NCBI GenBank assembly: GCA_003175985.1
Contig: PSRJ01000239.1
Location: 1-47,615, forward strand
Direction: 5' to 3'
DNA length: 47,615 nt
From: Terriglobia bacterium
GTDB lineage: Bacteria; Acidobacteriota; Terriglobia; Bryobacterales; Bryobacteraceae
Position 1 is the stretch's first letter; each line of letters begins with the position of its first letter. The notes beneath the pieces were generated by a model. It saw only the letters and a list, made by a program, of their open reading frames with translations. It searched no databases and was not told the origin of the DNA. Shown one piece after another: positions 17,748-27,402 of this stretch. The translations under genes were made by a program, and so were the position numbers.

Positions 17748-18173
17748 ATGCTGGAGGATATCCGGCAGCGCTGCGACGCCATCGAAGAGTGCTACGAATT
17801 CATGCTGGCTTACGCCGCCCAGGGTCTGCCTGGGGACTCGGGGAGCCAGTCTGGAGGGCAACTCCGTGAACTGCTGCGCCGCGCTATTGAGGCGCTCTCC
17901 GGCCTTGCGGAAACCTATTCCGCCGAGGTGAGACGCCAGCGATTGCGCCCGGCCGAGCAATACCTGGCTTTCCTGCACGTGCTCGACCGCGATGCCCGCG
18001 ATTCGCTGGCGGCTCTCGAATTGGTGCTGGCCCAGCCTTCGCTCAGCTCCCAATTAATCGACAATCTGAACGCATCGATTCATCTGCGCGCGCTCCTCAC
18101 GGACTTGTTTCTCATCGATGAGATCTTAAAGGCGCATCACGCCGCGGCCACACCCGCCGAAGCTGAATCCTGA
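17748..18173 (+). CDS. Small alpha-helical protein of unknown function
   Basis: ATG at 17748, 2 nt after the cytochrome b stop; 141 aa (MLEDIRQRCDAIEECYEFMLAYAAQG...). The ORF-track start at 16974 lies inside the cytochrome gene and is not used. Confidence 0.65.
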   Translation: MLEDIRQRCDAIEECYEFMLAYAAQGLPGDSGSQSGGQLRELLRRAIEALSGLAETYSAEVRRQRLRPAEQYLAFLHVLDRDARDSLAALELVLAQPSLSSQLIDNLNASIHLRALLTDLFLIDEILKAHHAAATPAEAES

Positions 18174-18255
18174 GGTTCTTCCAGGCAACTGCCGCGAGGT
18201 ACTGGAACTTCCAGCCTGGATTGTAGGCGTGCGCTTCCTCTAAAATCGAGTAAAC

Positions 18256-20532
18256 GTGGTCCGAACCACTGTTCTTCTTAGCATCCTTCTGACGCTCGTT
18301 TCCTGCGCTTCCTCGCCCGAACACTACGTGGCGCGAGGCAATCAGCTCAGTGAAAGCGGCAGGTACGCCGATGCCTCGTTGCAGTACCGGAAGGCTCTCC
18401 AAAAGAACCCGCAATTCGGTGAGGCGTATTTCCGATTGGGTTTAACCGAATTGAAGCAGCAACAGGTCGCGGCGGCCATGAGGGACCTCGAGCAAGCCGT
18501 CCGGTTGATGCCGGGCCGGGATGACGTCAAGCTACACCTGGCGGATCTCTATCTTACGGCCTACCTGGCAGACAGGAGCCGGCCTCGCAGCCTGTACGAT
18601 CGGATCGCCGCTTTAGCCGGCGAACTGGCCGCGAAAAACGCGAATTCTTATGCGGCGCTGCGTCTCAAGGGATTCTTGGCCATGACGGATGCGCAGCCGG
18701 AGCAGGCGGCGGCCCTCTTCCGCCAATCGCTTACCCTCCGAGCCGAACAACCCGACGTGGTAACTGCCCTCGTTCAGAATCTGTTGCTCAGCCAGCATCC
18801 GGAGGAAGCCGAAAGCACCGCCCGGGCGTTTCTGGAATCGCACAAGACGTACGAGCCGCTTTACGACGTACTTTATGATCACTATCGCACCTGGAATCGG
18901 ATAACCGATGCGGAAAACCTTCTGCGGGCAAAGGTCGCTAACAATCCCCGGGATATCTTTCCCGTGCTGCAATTGAGCCGTCATTACTGGAACGAGGGCC
19001 GGAGCGATCTGATGGAGAAGCTGCTCTCCACGGTGCGGGAGCAGCCACAGCTTTTCCAAAGCGTGCACCTCGAACTGGGCGACTTTTACAGCGAGATCCG
19101 AAATTGGGATGCGGCTGCGCGGCAGTATCGGGAGGGCGCCGCCCAGGCGCCCGCCGAGGCACTGGTCTATCAAAAGCGAATCGCGCAAACGTTGATCGCA
19201 CAACAGAAGACCGGCGAGGCTTTGCAGCTTCTGGATGAGATCATCCGCCGCAGCCCGGAAGATGAACCGGCGCGCGCTTCCCGCGTGGGGTTGTGGTTGG
19301 GCGACGGGCAAACGGGCAGTGTCGAGAAGGCCGTTTCCGAGTTGAAGAAGCTTCTGGAAAAGGCTCCCGATAACACGAACTATCACTATCAACTGGGATA
19401 CGCTTACGCGCGCCAGGACGCCGTGCGGGAGGCTTCCGCTCAATTTCTGGCGGTCCTCACCCGGCAACCGAATCATATGGGCGCCCTGGTCGGCCTCGCT
19501 GAAATGAACATTCGCACGCAACAATACCAGGTGGCCATGAGCTATGCGGATCGTGCATTGCAGTTGAACCCTCAGGCCACTGCGGCACTGCTGGTTCGGT
19601 CGGCCAGCCTGGCTGCTTTCGGCCGCTACGACGAGACACGTTCGCTGCTCAACAAACTGATTCACGACAATCCGCAATCGCAAGAGGCCCGGCTCCAGCT
19701 CGGATTGCTGAATCTGGCGCAGAGGCGTTACGCAGAGGCAGAAGACATCTTTCACAACTACCGGCCGCAGTCCGGCGATATACGGGCAATCAAAGGGCTC
19801 GTCGAGATTTACAAAGCTCAGAACCGGCCGGGCAAAGCCATTGCGGCAATCCAGGAGGAACTGAGCAGAAATCCGCAGTCGGCCGGTTTGCACCTGCTTC
19901 TGGCGGCGACCGCGGCCGATATCGGCAATCGCGATCTTGCGGCGGCGGAGTATGAGAAGATCGCAGCCGCCGCGCCGGGCGACGCCAATGTCGCTTTATC
20001 TCTGGGCCAGATCTACGAAGGCAAGGGGGACTTTAACCGGGCCGTCCAGCAGTTCGAGAGAGCCGAAAAGAACCGGCCGCGGGATCCATCGCCTCCCGCC
20101 TTGCTTGCAAGAACTCTGGACGAGGCCGGCCGTAAGCGCGAAGCTGTAGCGGCTTACCGCAGAAGCCTGGCCGCCAAACCGGACAGCCCGGTCGTCAAGA
20201 ACAATCTGGCATACCTGCTGAGTGAAACCGGCGGCAGCCTTGACGAGGCCCTCCGATTAGCCGTGGAAGCGCGCCAGAGCGATCCGGAGAACGTGCTTTT
20301 CGCCGATACGATGGCATGGATCCAGTTGCAAAGAAAAGAAACAGTGCCGGCACTGCAAACACTGCAAGCCCTGGTCCGCAAGCAGCCCGATAACGCGACT
20401 TTGCGTCTGCATCTGGGCCAGTCGCTTATAGCTGCCGGCCAGGCGGAGGCAGCCAGGAAGGAGCTCCAGGCCGCACTCGATGCCCAGCCATCGCGCGAGG
20501 AAACCGCGGAAATTCAGCGCCTCTTGAAGTAG
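18256..20532 (+). CDS. PrsT-like TPR-repeat lipoprotein (PEP-CTERM-system associated), copy 1
   Basis: Lipobox LLTLVSCASS; TPR array over the whole length; full-length similarity by eye to the protein at 27403-29700. Confidence 0.82.
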   Translation: MVRTTVLLSILLTLVSCASSPEHYVARGNQLSESGRYADASLQYRKALQKNPQFGEAYFRLGLTELKQQQVAAAMRDLEQAVRLMPGRDDVKLHLADLYLTAYLADRSRPRSLYDRIAALAGELAAKNANSYAALRLKGFLAMTDAQPEQAAALFRQSLTLRAEQPDVVTALVQNLLLSQHPEEAESTARAFLESHKTYEPLYDVLYDHYRTWNRITDAENLLRAKVANNPRDIFPVLQLSRHYWNEGRSDLMEKLLSTVREQPQLFQSVHLELGDFYSEIRNWDAAARQYREGAAQAPAEALVYQKRIAQTLIAQQKTGEALQLLDEIIRRSPEDEPARASRVGLWLGDGQTGSVEKAVSELKKLLEKAPDNTNYHYQLGYAYARQDAVREASAQFLAVLTRQPNHMGALVGLAEMNIRTQQYQVAMSYADRALQLNPQATAALLVRSASLAAFGRYDETRSLLNKLIHDNPQSQEARLQLGLLNLAQRRYAEAEDIFHNYRPQSGDIRAIKGLVEIYKAQNRPGKAIAAIQEELSRNPQSAGLHLLLAATAADIGNRDLAAAEYEKIAAAAPGDANVALSLGQIYEGKGDFNRAVQQFERAEKNRPRDPSPPALLARTLDEAGRKREAVAAYRRSLAAKPDSPVVKNNLAYLLSETGGSLDEALRLAVEARQSDPENVLFADTMAWIQLQRKETVPALQTLQALVRKQPDNATLRLHLGQSLIAAGQAEAARKELQAALDAQPSREETAEIQRLLK

Positions 20533-20643
20533 CCTTCATGTAGGACTAAAGGCGTGCCGTACCGGTACTTTTGGCTTTTTTCGATAGCTGCAGTCTCTTG
20601 ATCCGGCGCACTCGCAAATCTAAGCTAAGAAGTCGGAGCAGAA

Positions 20644-21492
20644 ATGAAACTATCCAGGGTAGTGTACGTCTTCCTCGCGCTCACACTGGCAGCGGCGGCA
20701 TTTGGTGCGCCCGCCCCGCTTCCTACGAATCTCCTGGGTGTTCAGACCATCAACAACATACAACTGCCGAATCCAATCTGTATCTCCGGTGAATGCGGAG
20801 GCGCATTCCAGGCGGGTGTCGGCGGCGCCTCTCCACTGGCTACTTTATGGTGCGTCGATTCGCAGGAATTCGTTTCCCTGGGTCAGACATACACCGCCAA
20901 TATTGTGCTTCTCAGTGACAGCACCAAAATGGGAGACGGTACCCAGGTCCGTTACGGGAACGTCACGGGCAATGCAGGCAATACCAGCCAGACCGACGCC
21001 AGCCCCGGCAACTGGGACTTCGATATCCACGACGCGTTTAACAGTTACAACACGGCGCTCAGCCGCTACACTCTCGCGGCGTTCCTGATTAGCCAGTACA
21101 CGCCTACGCCGCAGGGACCAGCCGATACTGCGCAGAACGAGGCGATCCAGCGCGCGGTGTGGAGAATCATGTCCAACACCAATGCCCACCTGGCCGCGCA
21201 AATCAACACCGGCTTGAATCTGGGAGGCGGCGATATTTCGACAGGCGTACCCGCCAACGGCAACTGGGTCGCATATGCGGAAGCTCAGTTGCACGCCAAT
21301 CCCAACCTGATCAATCTGAATGGATGGGCCGTGGTCAGCGGCGCTTACGCAAACGGAAATTTGCTCAACGGAGCTAATGCCATCCAGACGTACCTGGTGC
21401 AGGTAGCAGTGCCGGTGCCGGAACCGGGCTTCTTTGCCCTTTTGGCGCTGGGCGTGGCCGGTGTCGTGACAAAAGCACGGCGGCGAAAGTAA
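20644..21492 (+). CDS. PEP-CTERM-anchored exported protein with thioester-domain-like Cys/Gln motifs
   Basis: Signal peptide; C-terminus VPEPGFFALLALGVAGVVTKARRRK; WCVDSQEF and EAIQRAVWRIM. Confidence 0.8.
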   Translation: MKLSRVVYVFLALTLAAAAFGAPAPLPTNLLGVQTINNIQLPNPICISGECGGAFQAGVGGASPLATLWCVDSQEFVSLGQTYTANIVLLSDSTKMGDGTQVRYGNVTGNAGNTSQTDASPGNWDFDIHDAFNSYNTALSRYTLAAFLISQYTPTPQGPADTAQNEAIQRAVWRIMSNTNAHLAAQINTGLNLGGGDISTGVPANGNWVAYAEAQLHANPNLINLNGWAVVSGAYANGNLLNGANAIQTYLVQVAVPVPEPGFFALLALGVAGVVTKARRRK

Positions 21493-21631
21493 GCCGAGTT
21501 TTCGCGCTCGTTGCCAAAGGATACCGCGGCAACACTAACCTTTAGCAATTGGAACGACCCTTCCGAAAATCCTAGGATGATAGTGTTGCGCCCGCCGGCG
21601 CAGCTAGGTCTTTTGCGAAGCGAGGTCGTTG

Positions 21632-22414
21632 ATGGAGCTCATTCTCATCCTTTTGTGTACATCGGCTGGCACCTTGATCGGTACGTCCGTTGCAGTCTAT
21701 TTGATGCAGCGCAAAACGAAGCCGCCGATTACGGATGCCGAGCTGGCCACTTTGAACGGCAGGCTGCAATCGACAGAGTCGTCTCTCGCCGCGGCCAATA
21801 CCGCCTTGGAAAGCCTGCGCAAACAGGCGGCAGAGAACGAACAAAAGACCACACTTCACGAAGAAGACTTGAAGAACAAGCAACAGCAGCTTGAGCTTGC
21901 CGCTGCCGAAGTCGCGAAGGAAGTTGAAAAGCGAAACGAGGTCGAGCAGAAGATACAGGATCTCACTCTACACGCGGCCAGCTTGACGGCGCAGCGCGCC
22001 GAGTTGGAAGCGCGCATAAAAGAGGAAAGAGATCGTTCGGCCGAAACGGCCAGCCAGTTCGCGGCCCTCCAGGAGCAACGCGAAAGCGATCAACAGCAAA
22101 TCCAGAAGTTGAGCGAGCAGGTGGAGCGCCTCAGCGAAGAAAATGGCGAACTGCGGCAAGTCCGCGAGGAAGACGGGCGAATCCGCGCCGCGCTCGACAC
22201 CCGGATGGCGGAGTTGCAGCGCCAGATAACCGATCTGGAAAACGAACGCTCGCAATTCGACACACGTCTGGATGAAGAAAGAAGATCCGCTGCGAAAGGC
22301 ATGGAGCTCCTGCTGATGGCTCAAGAGAACTTCTCGCGAGTGCTCAAGCCGCGTGCAGCGGAGACATCCAACGGGGAGAACGGACATGCGATCGCCCCGG
22401 CACTCGCCGATTAG
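21632..22414 (+). CDS. Membrane-anchored coiled-coil protein
   Basis: N-terminal TM MELILILLCTSAGTLIGTSVAVYLM followed by long Glu/Gln/Leu-rich heptads. Confidence 0.75.
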   Translation: MELILILLCTSAGTLIGTSVAVYLMQRKTKPPITDAELATLNGRLQSTESSLAAANTALESLRKQAAENEQKTTLHEEDLKNKQQQLELAAAEVAKEVEKRNEVEQKIQDLTLHAASLTAQRAELEARIKEERDRSAETASQFAALQEQRESDQQQIQKLSEQVERLSEENGELRQVREEDGRIRAALDTRMAELQRQITDLENERSQFDTRLDEERRSAAKGMELLLMAQENFSRVLKPRAAETSNGENGHAIAPALAD

Positions 22415-22424
22415 TGGATTGCGT

Positions 22425-22688
22425 TTACGATGCCTTTAGGCAGGGAGTCTCGAGCATCTCGCGAAGCTGGACGTAACTTTCGCCCAGGCGCGCGCGTTCG
22501 GAATCGCTGAGGCCGTAAATTACGGGCAGCAGGCGCGCAATCTCCGAGGAAACGGCTTCCGCGGCCGTCCAGGCTCGAGCACGGACCAACTGGCGCCCGA
22601 GTTCCAGGCGGCTTTGGACATAGGCCGCCAACTGCCGGTCGGTCCTGGCGCGCAACTCTGCGAGTTTGGAAGAACTGGTCAACGACAA
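22425..22688 (-). CDS. Small helical hypothetical protein
   Basis: 87 aa ORF with protein-like composition in the gap between flanking genes; no known motif. Confidence 0.45.
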   Translation of the reverse strand: MSLTSSSKLAELRARTDRQLAAYVQSRLELGRQLVRARAWTAAEAVSSEIARLLPVIYGLSDSERARLGESYVQLREMLETPCLKAS

Positions 22689-22802
22689 CTCCTCAACACT
22701 GCAGAAATCGTACTCGTCTGGTACTTGTCTATTAGACGGTCGAGAAGAGAATTTGGTTCAGCGAAATTGTTACGAATCGGCCGGACCGCATCTGCCCATT
22801 TG

Positions 22803-25800
22803 TCAAAAGACAAAACGCGCGATCAGCGTGCCGTTGCGGGGCACCTGCGCCCCGGTAAACCCTGGGGTTATCGTGTTCATGAACCCGAAACCGGAGGCGG
22901 CGCCGCCACTAGGTGTGCGAGTTTGCGGGGCCTTGGCATTGGTGAAAGCGGGATTCCCCCAGTACGCGCGGTTGAACACGTTGGTCAACTCGAAACGAAT
23001 GTTCAGCGTCATCTTTTCGGTAAAACGCCAGGTGCGGCCGAGGTTGATATTCTCGCCCGGACGGCGCTGTGTCCGGTAATCGGAATAGTAGGCCGCCGAC
23101 GATCCAAACTGGCCGGCTAAAGGATCGGTCCATGCCGCCGGATTCAGGAGGAATGTCTTATTGGGGTCGTAGCAGTGGCAGTTCGGGTCCACTGTGAACA
23201 GAGGCTGGCCCGGTACGCGATTGGCGAAGGTGCCGGTAGAGGACACGTTGCCTGGGATCGCATTGAGCAGCGCCGCGTTGAGATTATTGTTGGCGAACGG
23301 CACTTGAATCGGGAACCCGCTGGAATATTGCAGGAACGCGCCGAGCGTCCAGTCGCGCGCCAACCACGAGGCAACCTTATTGATTTTGATAACCGGGGTC
23401 ACATACGTCAGCGAGATGTTGAACAGGAACGGCTGATCGAACGATGACAGATACTTATTGTTTTTACGGTTAAAGACGTCGTTGACGACCGCATTGCCGG
23501 TTGTGCCCGGGTTCGGCTCGCCGATTTCCGTGCCGCTTGCCAGATTCTTCTGCCAGGTAAACGTGCTGACGAACGCGAGCCCGTGAGAAAGCCTCTTGGT
23601 GGCCTTCACCTGCAATGCGTTGTACCACGTATCGCCCAGCGGATCCCAATAAGCGTTGATCGTAGTGAATTGCGGGAAAGGCCGCAGCGATTGCGCCAGC
23701 GACTGGCCCATCGGGAAGCCCGGATACGGCGCCCTGCTGAGGCCGCGTGCGACGACTTGCGGCGAACTGAGCGCCAGCGGCAGCAGGGCCGCATCGGCCG
23801 GGTTGTTGATATCGAGGCCGACCGCGGCCAAACGGGAGGCCGGAATAGCGTTCAGGTTGAGCAAGGCCGGCGCCTGCCACCAGATTCCCCGATTGCCGAC
23901 ATAGGTAGCCTCCAGGGCGAGGTTGTGGAAGATTTCCCGCTGCAGGCCGACGCTCCACTGATATTGGCGCGGCGGGCGTCCGGCGTTCGGATCAACAAAC
24001 GGCTGCCCGGCGATGCTGACCGGCGTCGTCGTGGTGTTGAACTGGCCTGGATTCAGGTTCGGCCATGGCGCGGGATTGAAGGATGCGGGAATACCGGTTG
24101 CCAACGTCGTGACGGCAGCGCCAAAGCTCGCGGCGGTAACAGTGTTGGAAGATCCCGCCAAGCCGCCGGAAGCATTATTGTTCGATTCCGTGCTGCCGTA
24201 GATAATGCCGAAGCCGCCGCGGAATACCGTCTTGGAGTTGATCTGGTACGCGATTCCCAACCGCGGCCCGAAAGCCCACGGATAGTTCTTCGCGAGGTAG
24301 CAGTTGCAGTGACCCGGGCCGTGGCCATCGAAGATCATCGCTCCCGGAATATTGCCAACCGCCGGGTTGAGCGTCGTTGGGGAGAAGAACGGGTCGCGCC
24401 CATGCTCTTCCTGCAGATAGGTCGAGTAATCGTAGCGCAGACCATAATCGAACGTCAGTTTGCGCGTAATCTTCCAGGAATCCTGTGCGTAAAAACCGAG
24501 CTGGTGTTTTCCAAGGCGCGGATCCACCGGATTGGAGACGCTCACCGTCTTTACGAGCCCGAGCAAAAAACTGGCGTACGCAAATCCCGGCAACTGGCCC
24601 TGCAAGCTCTGGCCATTGAGGTATGGAAGGCTGGTCTGGTCCGGCGCGAACACATAACTTCCCGAAGTACCCGACTTCACGTGTGCGGGATAGCCTTCAA
24701 ACCGCGCTTCGCCTCCGAATTTGTAGGTGTGATTGTTCTTCACCCACGTCAGGCTGGCATTGAACGACGGCACCTGTGTATTTGCCGAGCTATACGCCGA
24801 GTTGCCGAAATTCTGCATTCCCCCCTGTCCTGTGCAAACGTAGGGCGTAAAGGGACCAGGGCCAGTGCACAACCCGGTAAAGGGCGGAAAGAACTGGTGC
24901 GTCGTGCCGCCGTGGAGACCCAATTCCGCCTCGGCATTATAGTTGGGAACCTGGCCTTCCTCGTTGACCGCGGGAACGAAAAACTCATTACTGCGATAGC
25001 CGGCGCCAAAATGCGCGAGCAACGTTGGCGACAGCGTATGGTCATAGTTCAACCGGTAGACCGGAGCATGCTGAAACGTGCCGTTATTGGTGGGCAGTGG
25101 GTCGGGCAAGCCGTCCACCTGCCCGAAGGTGAAGGACAGTGGCGCCGTTGTTTTCGTATTCTGCCAGAAGAAGGACAGCTTCCCTTTCGATCCCAACAGC
25201 TCGTCGATCTTCACGGATGGGATCTGCGTCACACGCGTTGTGGGGATATTCGGGACGTAGTTATTGACTACGGCATTCGCGTTTGGCCCCAGCGGCTGCG
25301 GGAACAGGTTCTGAATCTTGACGGCGACCGGATCGAACATGGTTTGCGGGATGACCTGATTCGCGAACGGATCGCGAACCACTTGGCCGTTCACCGTCCG
25401 CGTGGTGCTGGGATCGTAGATCTGACCGGCATAAATCGGCCGCGTTAGAGGGTCAGTGCCGATGGGGTTGGCGCCCGGCGGAATCGAGGTGGCGAAATTG
25501 CCCTGCCGGTAAGCCAGCGTCGGGACGGTTTCCAATTGGTTGTTAATGGCTACAGCTTCGCGATACTGCTCCCAGTTGAAGAAGAAGAAGGTCTTGTCAT
25601 GACCGTTGTACACTTTCGGAATCCACACCGGGCCGCCGATCGTGAACCCGTAATCGTTGCGGCGATTGCGCGCCCTGGGATTGCCGGGGATGAACGGCTG
25701 GCCCGCGTTGAAGGCTTCATTGACGAAATGCTCGTATGCCGTCCCGTGGAACTGATTGGTGCCCGATTTCATCGTGACATTGAACATGCCGCCGCCCGCC

Positions 25801-26495
25801 TGGCCGTATTCCGCCGCGTAATTGCTGGTCTGGATAGCGACTTCCTCGATGGCATCGACGCTGGGCTGCGTCTGCGCCTGCACGCCGGGAGTGCCGGTAT
25901 TGGATGCGTCCTGCCCTTCGATGCGAAACGACTGCGTGTTGTTCGGCGCGCCATTGATGCGGACCTGGGCGTTGGCCTGCCACATGGTCCCCGGAATCAA
26001 CTGGACCATGGCATAGGGATTGCGGATCCCGGCGCTTCCCGCCTGACCGGCGCCGATGCCCAGAATCGGCAGATCATCCATATTGTTGGCCCTGATGCTG
26101 TGGCTGATATCGCCGGTTTCGGTGCGCAACAGCGGAGCATCGGCCTGTACGGTAACCGACTCGGTGGCGCCACCAACTTCGAGCGGGATATCGATGCGTA
26201 ACACCTGCGCCACCTCGACCATGATTCCCTGGCGCACGTATTTCTTGAAGCCGGGAACCGAGACGGACACTTCGTATTGCCCGACCGGCAACTGCGGGAT
26301 CGTATAGTTGCCGGTGGCGGTGGTAGCCGCGGAATAGACCAGGCCGGTAGCCTGGTTCCTGGCTTCGATAGCGGCATTGGCGACCACAGCACCCGCCGGA
26401 TCGGAAACCGTGCCCGTGATGGTACCGCGATCGCTCTGGGCAAACGCGGCGCAGGCGGCCAGAAACGCGAAGACAACACCTGTAAACAATCGCAT
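22803..26495 (-). CDS. TonB-dependent receptor with N-terminal carboxypeptidase-regulatory-like domain (Oar-like)
   Basis: Signal peptide; DRGTITGTVSDPAGAVVANAAIEARNQATG; plug region; long beta-barrel ending in aromatic RFVF. Confidence 0.92.
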   Translation of the reverse strand: MRLFTGVVFAFLAACAAFAQSDRGTITGTVSDPAGAVVANAAIEARNQATGLVYSAATTATGNYTIPQLPVGQYEVSVSVPGFKKYVRQGIMVEVAQVLRIDIPLEVGGATESVTVQADAPLLRTETGDISHSIRANNMDDLPILGIGAGQAGSAGIRNPYAMVQLIPGTMWQANAQVRINGAPNNTQSFRIEGQDASNTGTPGVQAQTQPSVDAIEEVAIQTSNYAAEYGQAGGGMFNVTMKSGTNQFHGTAYEHFVNEAFNAGQPFIPGNPRARNRRNDYGFTIGGPVWIPKVYNGHDKTFFFFNWEQYREAVAINNQLETVPTLAYRQGNFATSIPPGANPIGTDPLTRPIYAGQIYDPSTTRTVNGQVVRDPFANQVIPQTMFDPVAVKIQNLFPQPLGPNANAVVNNYVPNIPTTRVTQIPSVKIDELLGSKGKLSFFWQNTKTTAPLSFTFGQVDGLPDPLPTNNGTFQHAPVYRLNYDHTLSPTLLAHFGAGYRSNEFFVPAVNEEGQVPNYNAEAELGLHGGTTHQFFPPFTGLCTGPGPFTPYVCTGQGGMQNFGNSAYSSANTQVPSFNASLTWVKNNHTYKFGGEARFEGYPAHVKSGTSGSYVFAPDQTSLPYLNGQSLQGQLPGFAYASFLLGLVKTVSVSNPVDPRLGKHQLGFYAQDSWKITRKLTFDYGLRYDYSTYLQEEHGRDPFFSPTTLNPAVGNIPGAMIFDGHGPGHCNCYLAKNYPWAFGPRLGIAYQINSKTVFRGGFGIIYGSTESNNNASGGLAGSSNTVTAASFGAAVTTLATGIPASFNPAPWPNLNPGQFNTTTTPVSIAGQPFVDPNAGRPPRQYQWSVGLQREIFHNLALEATYVGNRGIWWQAPALLNLNAIPASRLAAVGLDINNPADAALLPLALSSPQVVARGLSRAPYPGFPMGQSLAQSLRPFPQFTTINAYWDPLGDTWYNALQVKATKRLSHGLAFVSTFTWQKNLASGTEIGEPNPGTTGNAVVNDVFNRKNNKYLSSFDQPFLFNISLTYVTPVIKINKVASWLARDWTLGAFLQYSSGFPIQVPFANNNLNAALLNAIPGNVSSTGTFANRVPGQPLFTVDPNCHCYDPNKTFLLNPAAWTDPLAGQFGSSAAYYSDYRTQRRPGENINLGRTWRFTEKMTLNIRFELTNVFNRAYWGNPAFTNAKAPQTRTPSGGAASGFGFMNTITPGFTGAQVPRNGTLIARFVF

Positions 26496-26680
26496 CCAGA
26501 ACCCCTCAAAGGCTTCGCCAAGGAAGCGAAATTCAAGACAAGCTTATCCTCCGCGAGCCGAGACCTAAAGTCGTTTGAGTGAGTCTACACCGTGAAGCGG
26601 ACGAGGTCAAGCGACCCGCGCCACGTGTGTTCAGTGCAGTGTCACCGTGCCGGAAGTAATCCGATTAGCCCCCAAAGGCC

Positions 26681-27304
26681 ATGTGCTATGTTGTTCTCTT
26701 GAAACCAAAAGCAATTCTGCTGCTCCTCTCGTTGCCTGCCCTGGCGATGTGCCAGCAGCCACCCCCCTCTCCGCCCGCCGCCCTCTCGAATGGTCTCAAA
26801 ATCTTCGTTCTGGAAGGGGCTGGGACCACCAACAGCCTGGTCCAGCCTGTGCCTAGCATGGTGGTAGTGGAAGTGCGGGATCAGAACGATCGCCCGATTG
26901 AGGGCGCCGATGTCACTTTCGAATTACCGATGACAGGTCCCGGCGGGCAGTTCTCCGATAATCAATTTGTAAGAACTGCCAGAACCAACGCGCAGGGGCA
27001 GGCGGGGATCACTTTTCTGCCCAACCCGGTCGCCGGCCGCTTTGAGATCAAGGTATCCGCCAAACTGGCGAACCGAGCCGGGCAAACGGTGATCTATCAG
27101 TCCAACGGCGTCCCAGGCCCGGCAGAGAAACGCGGCATCGCCGGTTTGGGGAAATGGAAATTGATCCTCATTGGGGGTGGAGCCGCGGCCGTGGTGGCTT
27201 CCATACTGATTGTCACGCACGGGAGCGGCTCAAGCACTCCTGCCGCCGCTCCGCCTCCCACAATCACGGTGTCGCCGGGAACTCCTACATTCGGAGTTCC
27301 TTAA
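26681..27304 (+). CDS. Exported Ig-like (Big_1-type) domain protein with C-terminal TM anchor
   Basis: VVVEVRDQNDRPIEGADVTFELPMTGPGGQF...TNAQGQAGITFLPNPVAGRFEIKVSA; TM LILIGGGAAAVVASILIV. A TTG start at 26699 is also possible. Confidence 0.7.
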   Translation: MCYVVLLKPKAILLLLSLPALAMCQQPPPSPPAALSNGLKIFVLEGAGTTNSLVQPVPSMVVVEVRDQNDRPIEGADVTFELPMTGPGGQFSDNQFVRTARTNAQGQAGITFLPNPVAGRFEIKVSAKLANRAGQTVIYQSNGVPGPAEKRGIAGLGKWKLILIGGGAAAVVASILIVTHGSGSSTPAAAPPPTITVSPGTPTFGVP

Positions 27305-27402
27305 GCTGGTTTCCGGGGCCCGGTTCCAGTACCTCCAGGATCTTTCCCGCGAGTTTCGGGATGATATCCTTGGCGTATTCTCCGGTGTTGAGGCACCCGC
27401 AA

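Noticed and set aside
18613-19893. 426-aa minus-strand ORF antisense to the TPR lipoprotein
   Set aside because: Shadow ORF; opposite strand has regular TPR repeats.
23583-25448. 621-aa plus-strand ORF antisense to the TonB receptor
   Set aside because: High-GC shadow ORF; Arg/Gly/Val-rich without domain motifs, while the opposite strand encodes a clear receptor.
27154-27402. 5' extension of the second PrsT-like ORF
   Set aside because: Overlaps the Ig-like protein gene; the ATG at 27403 gives a proper lipoprotein signal.
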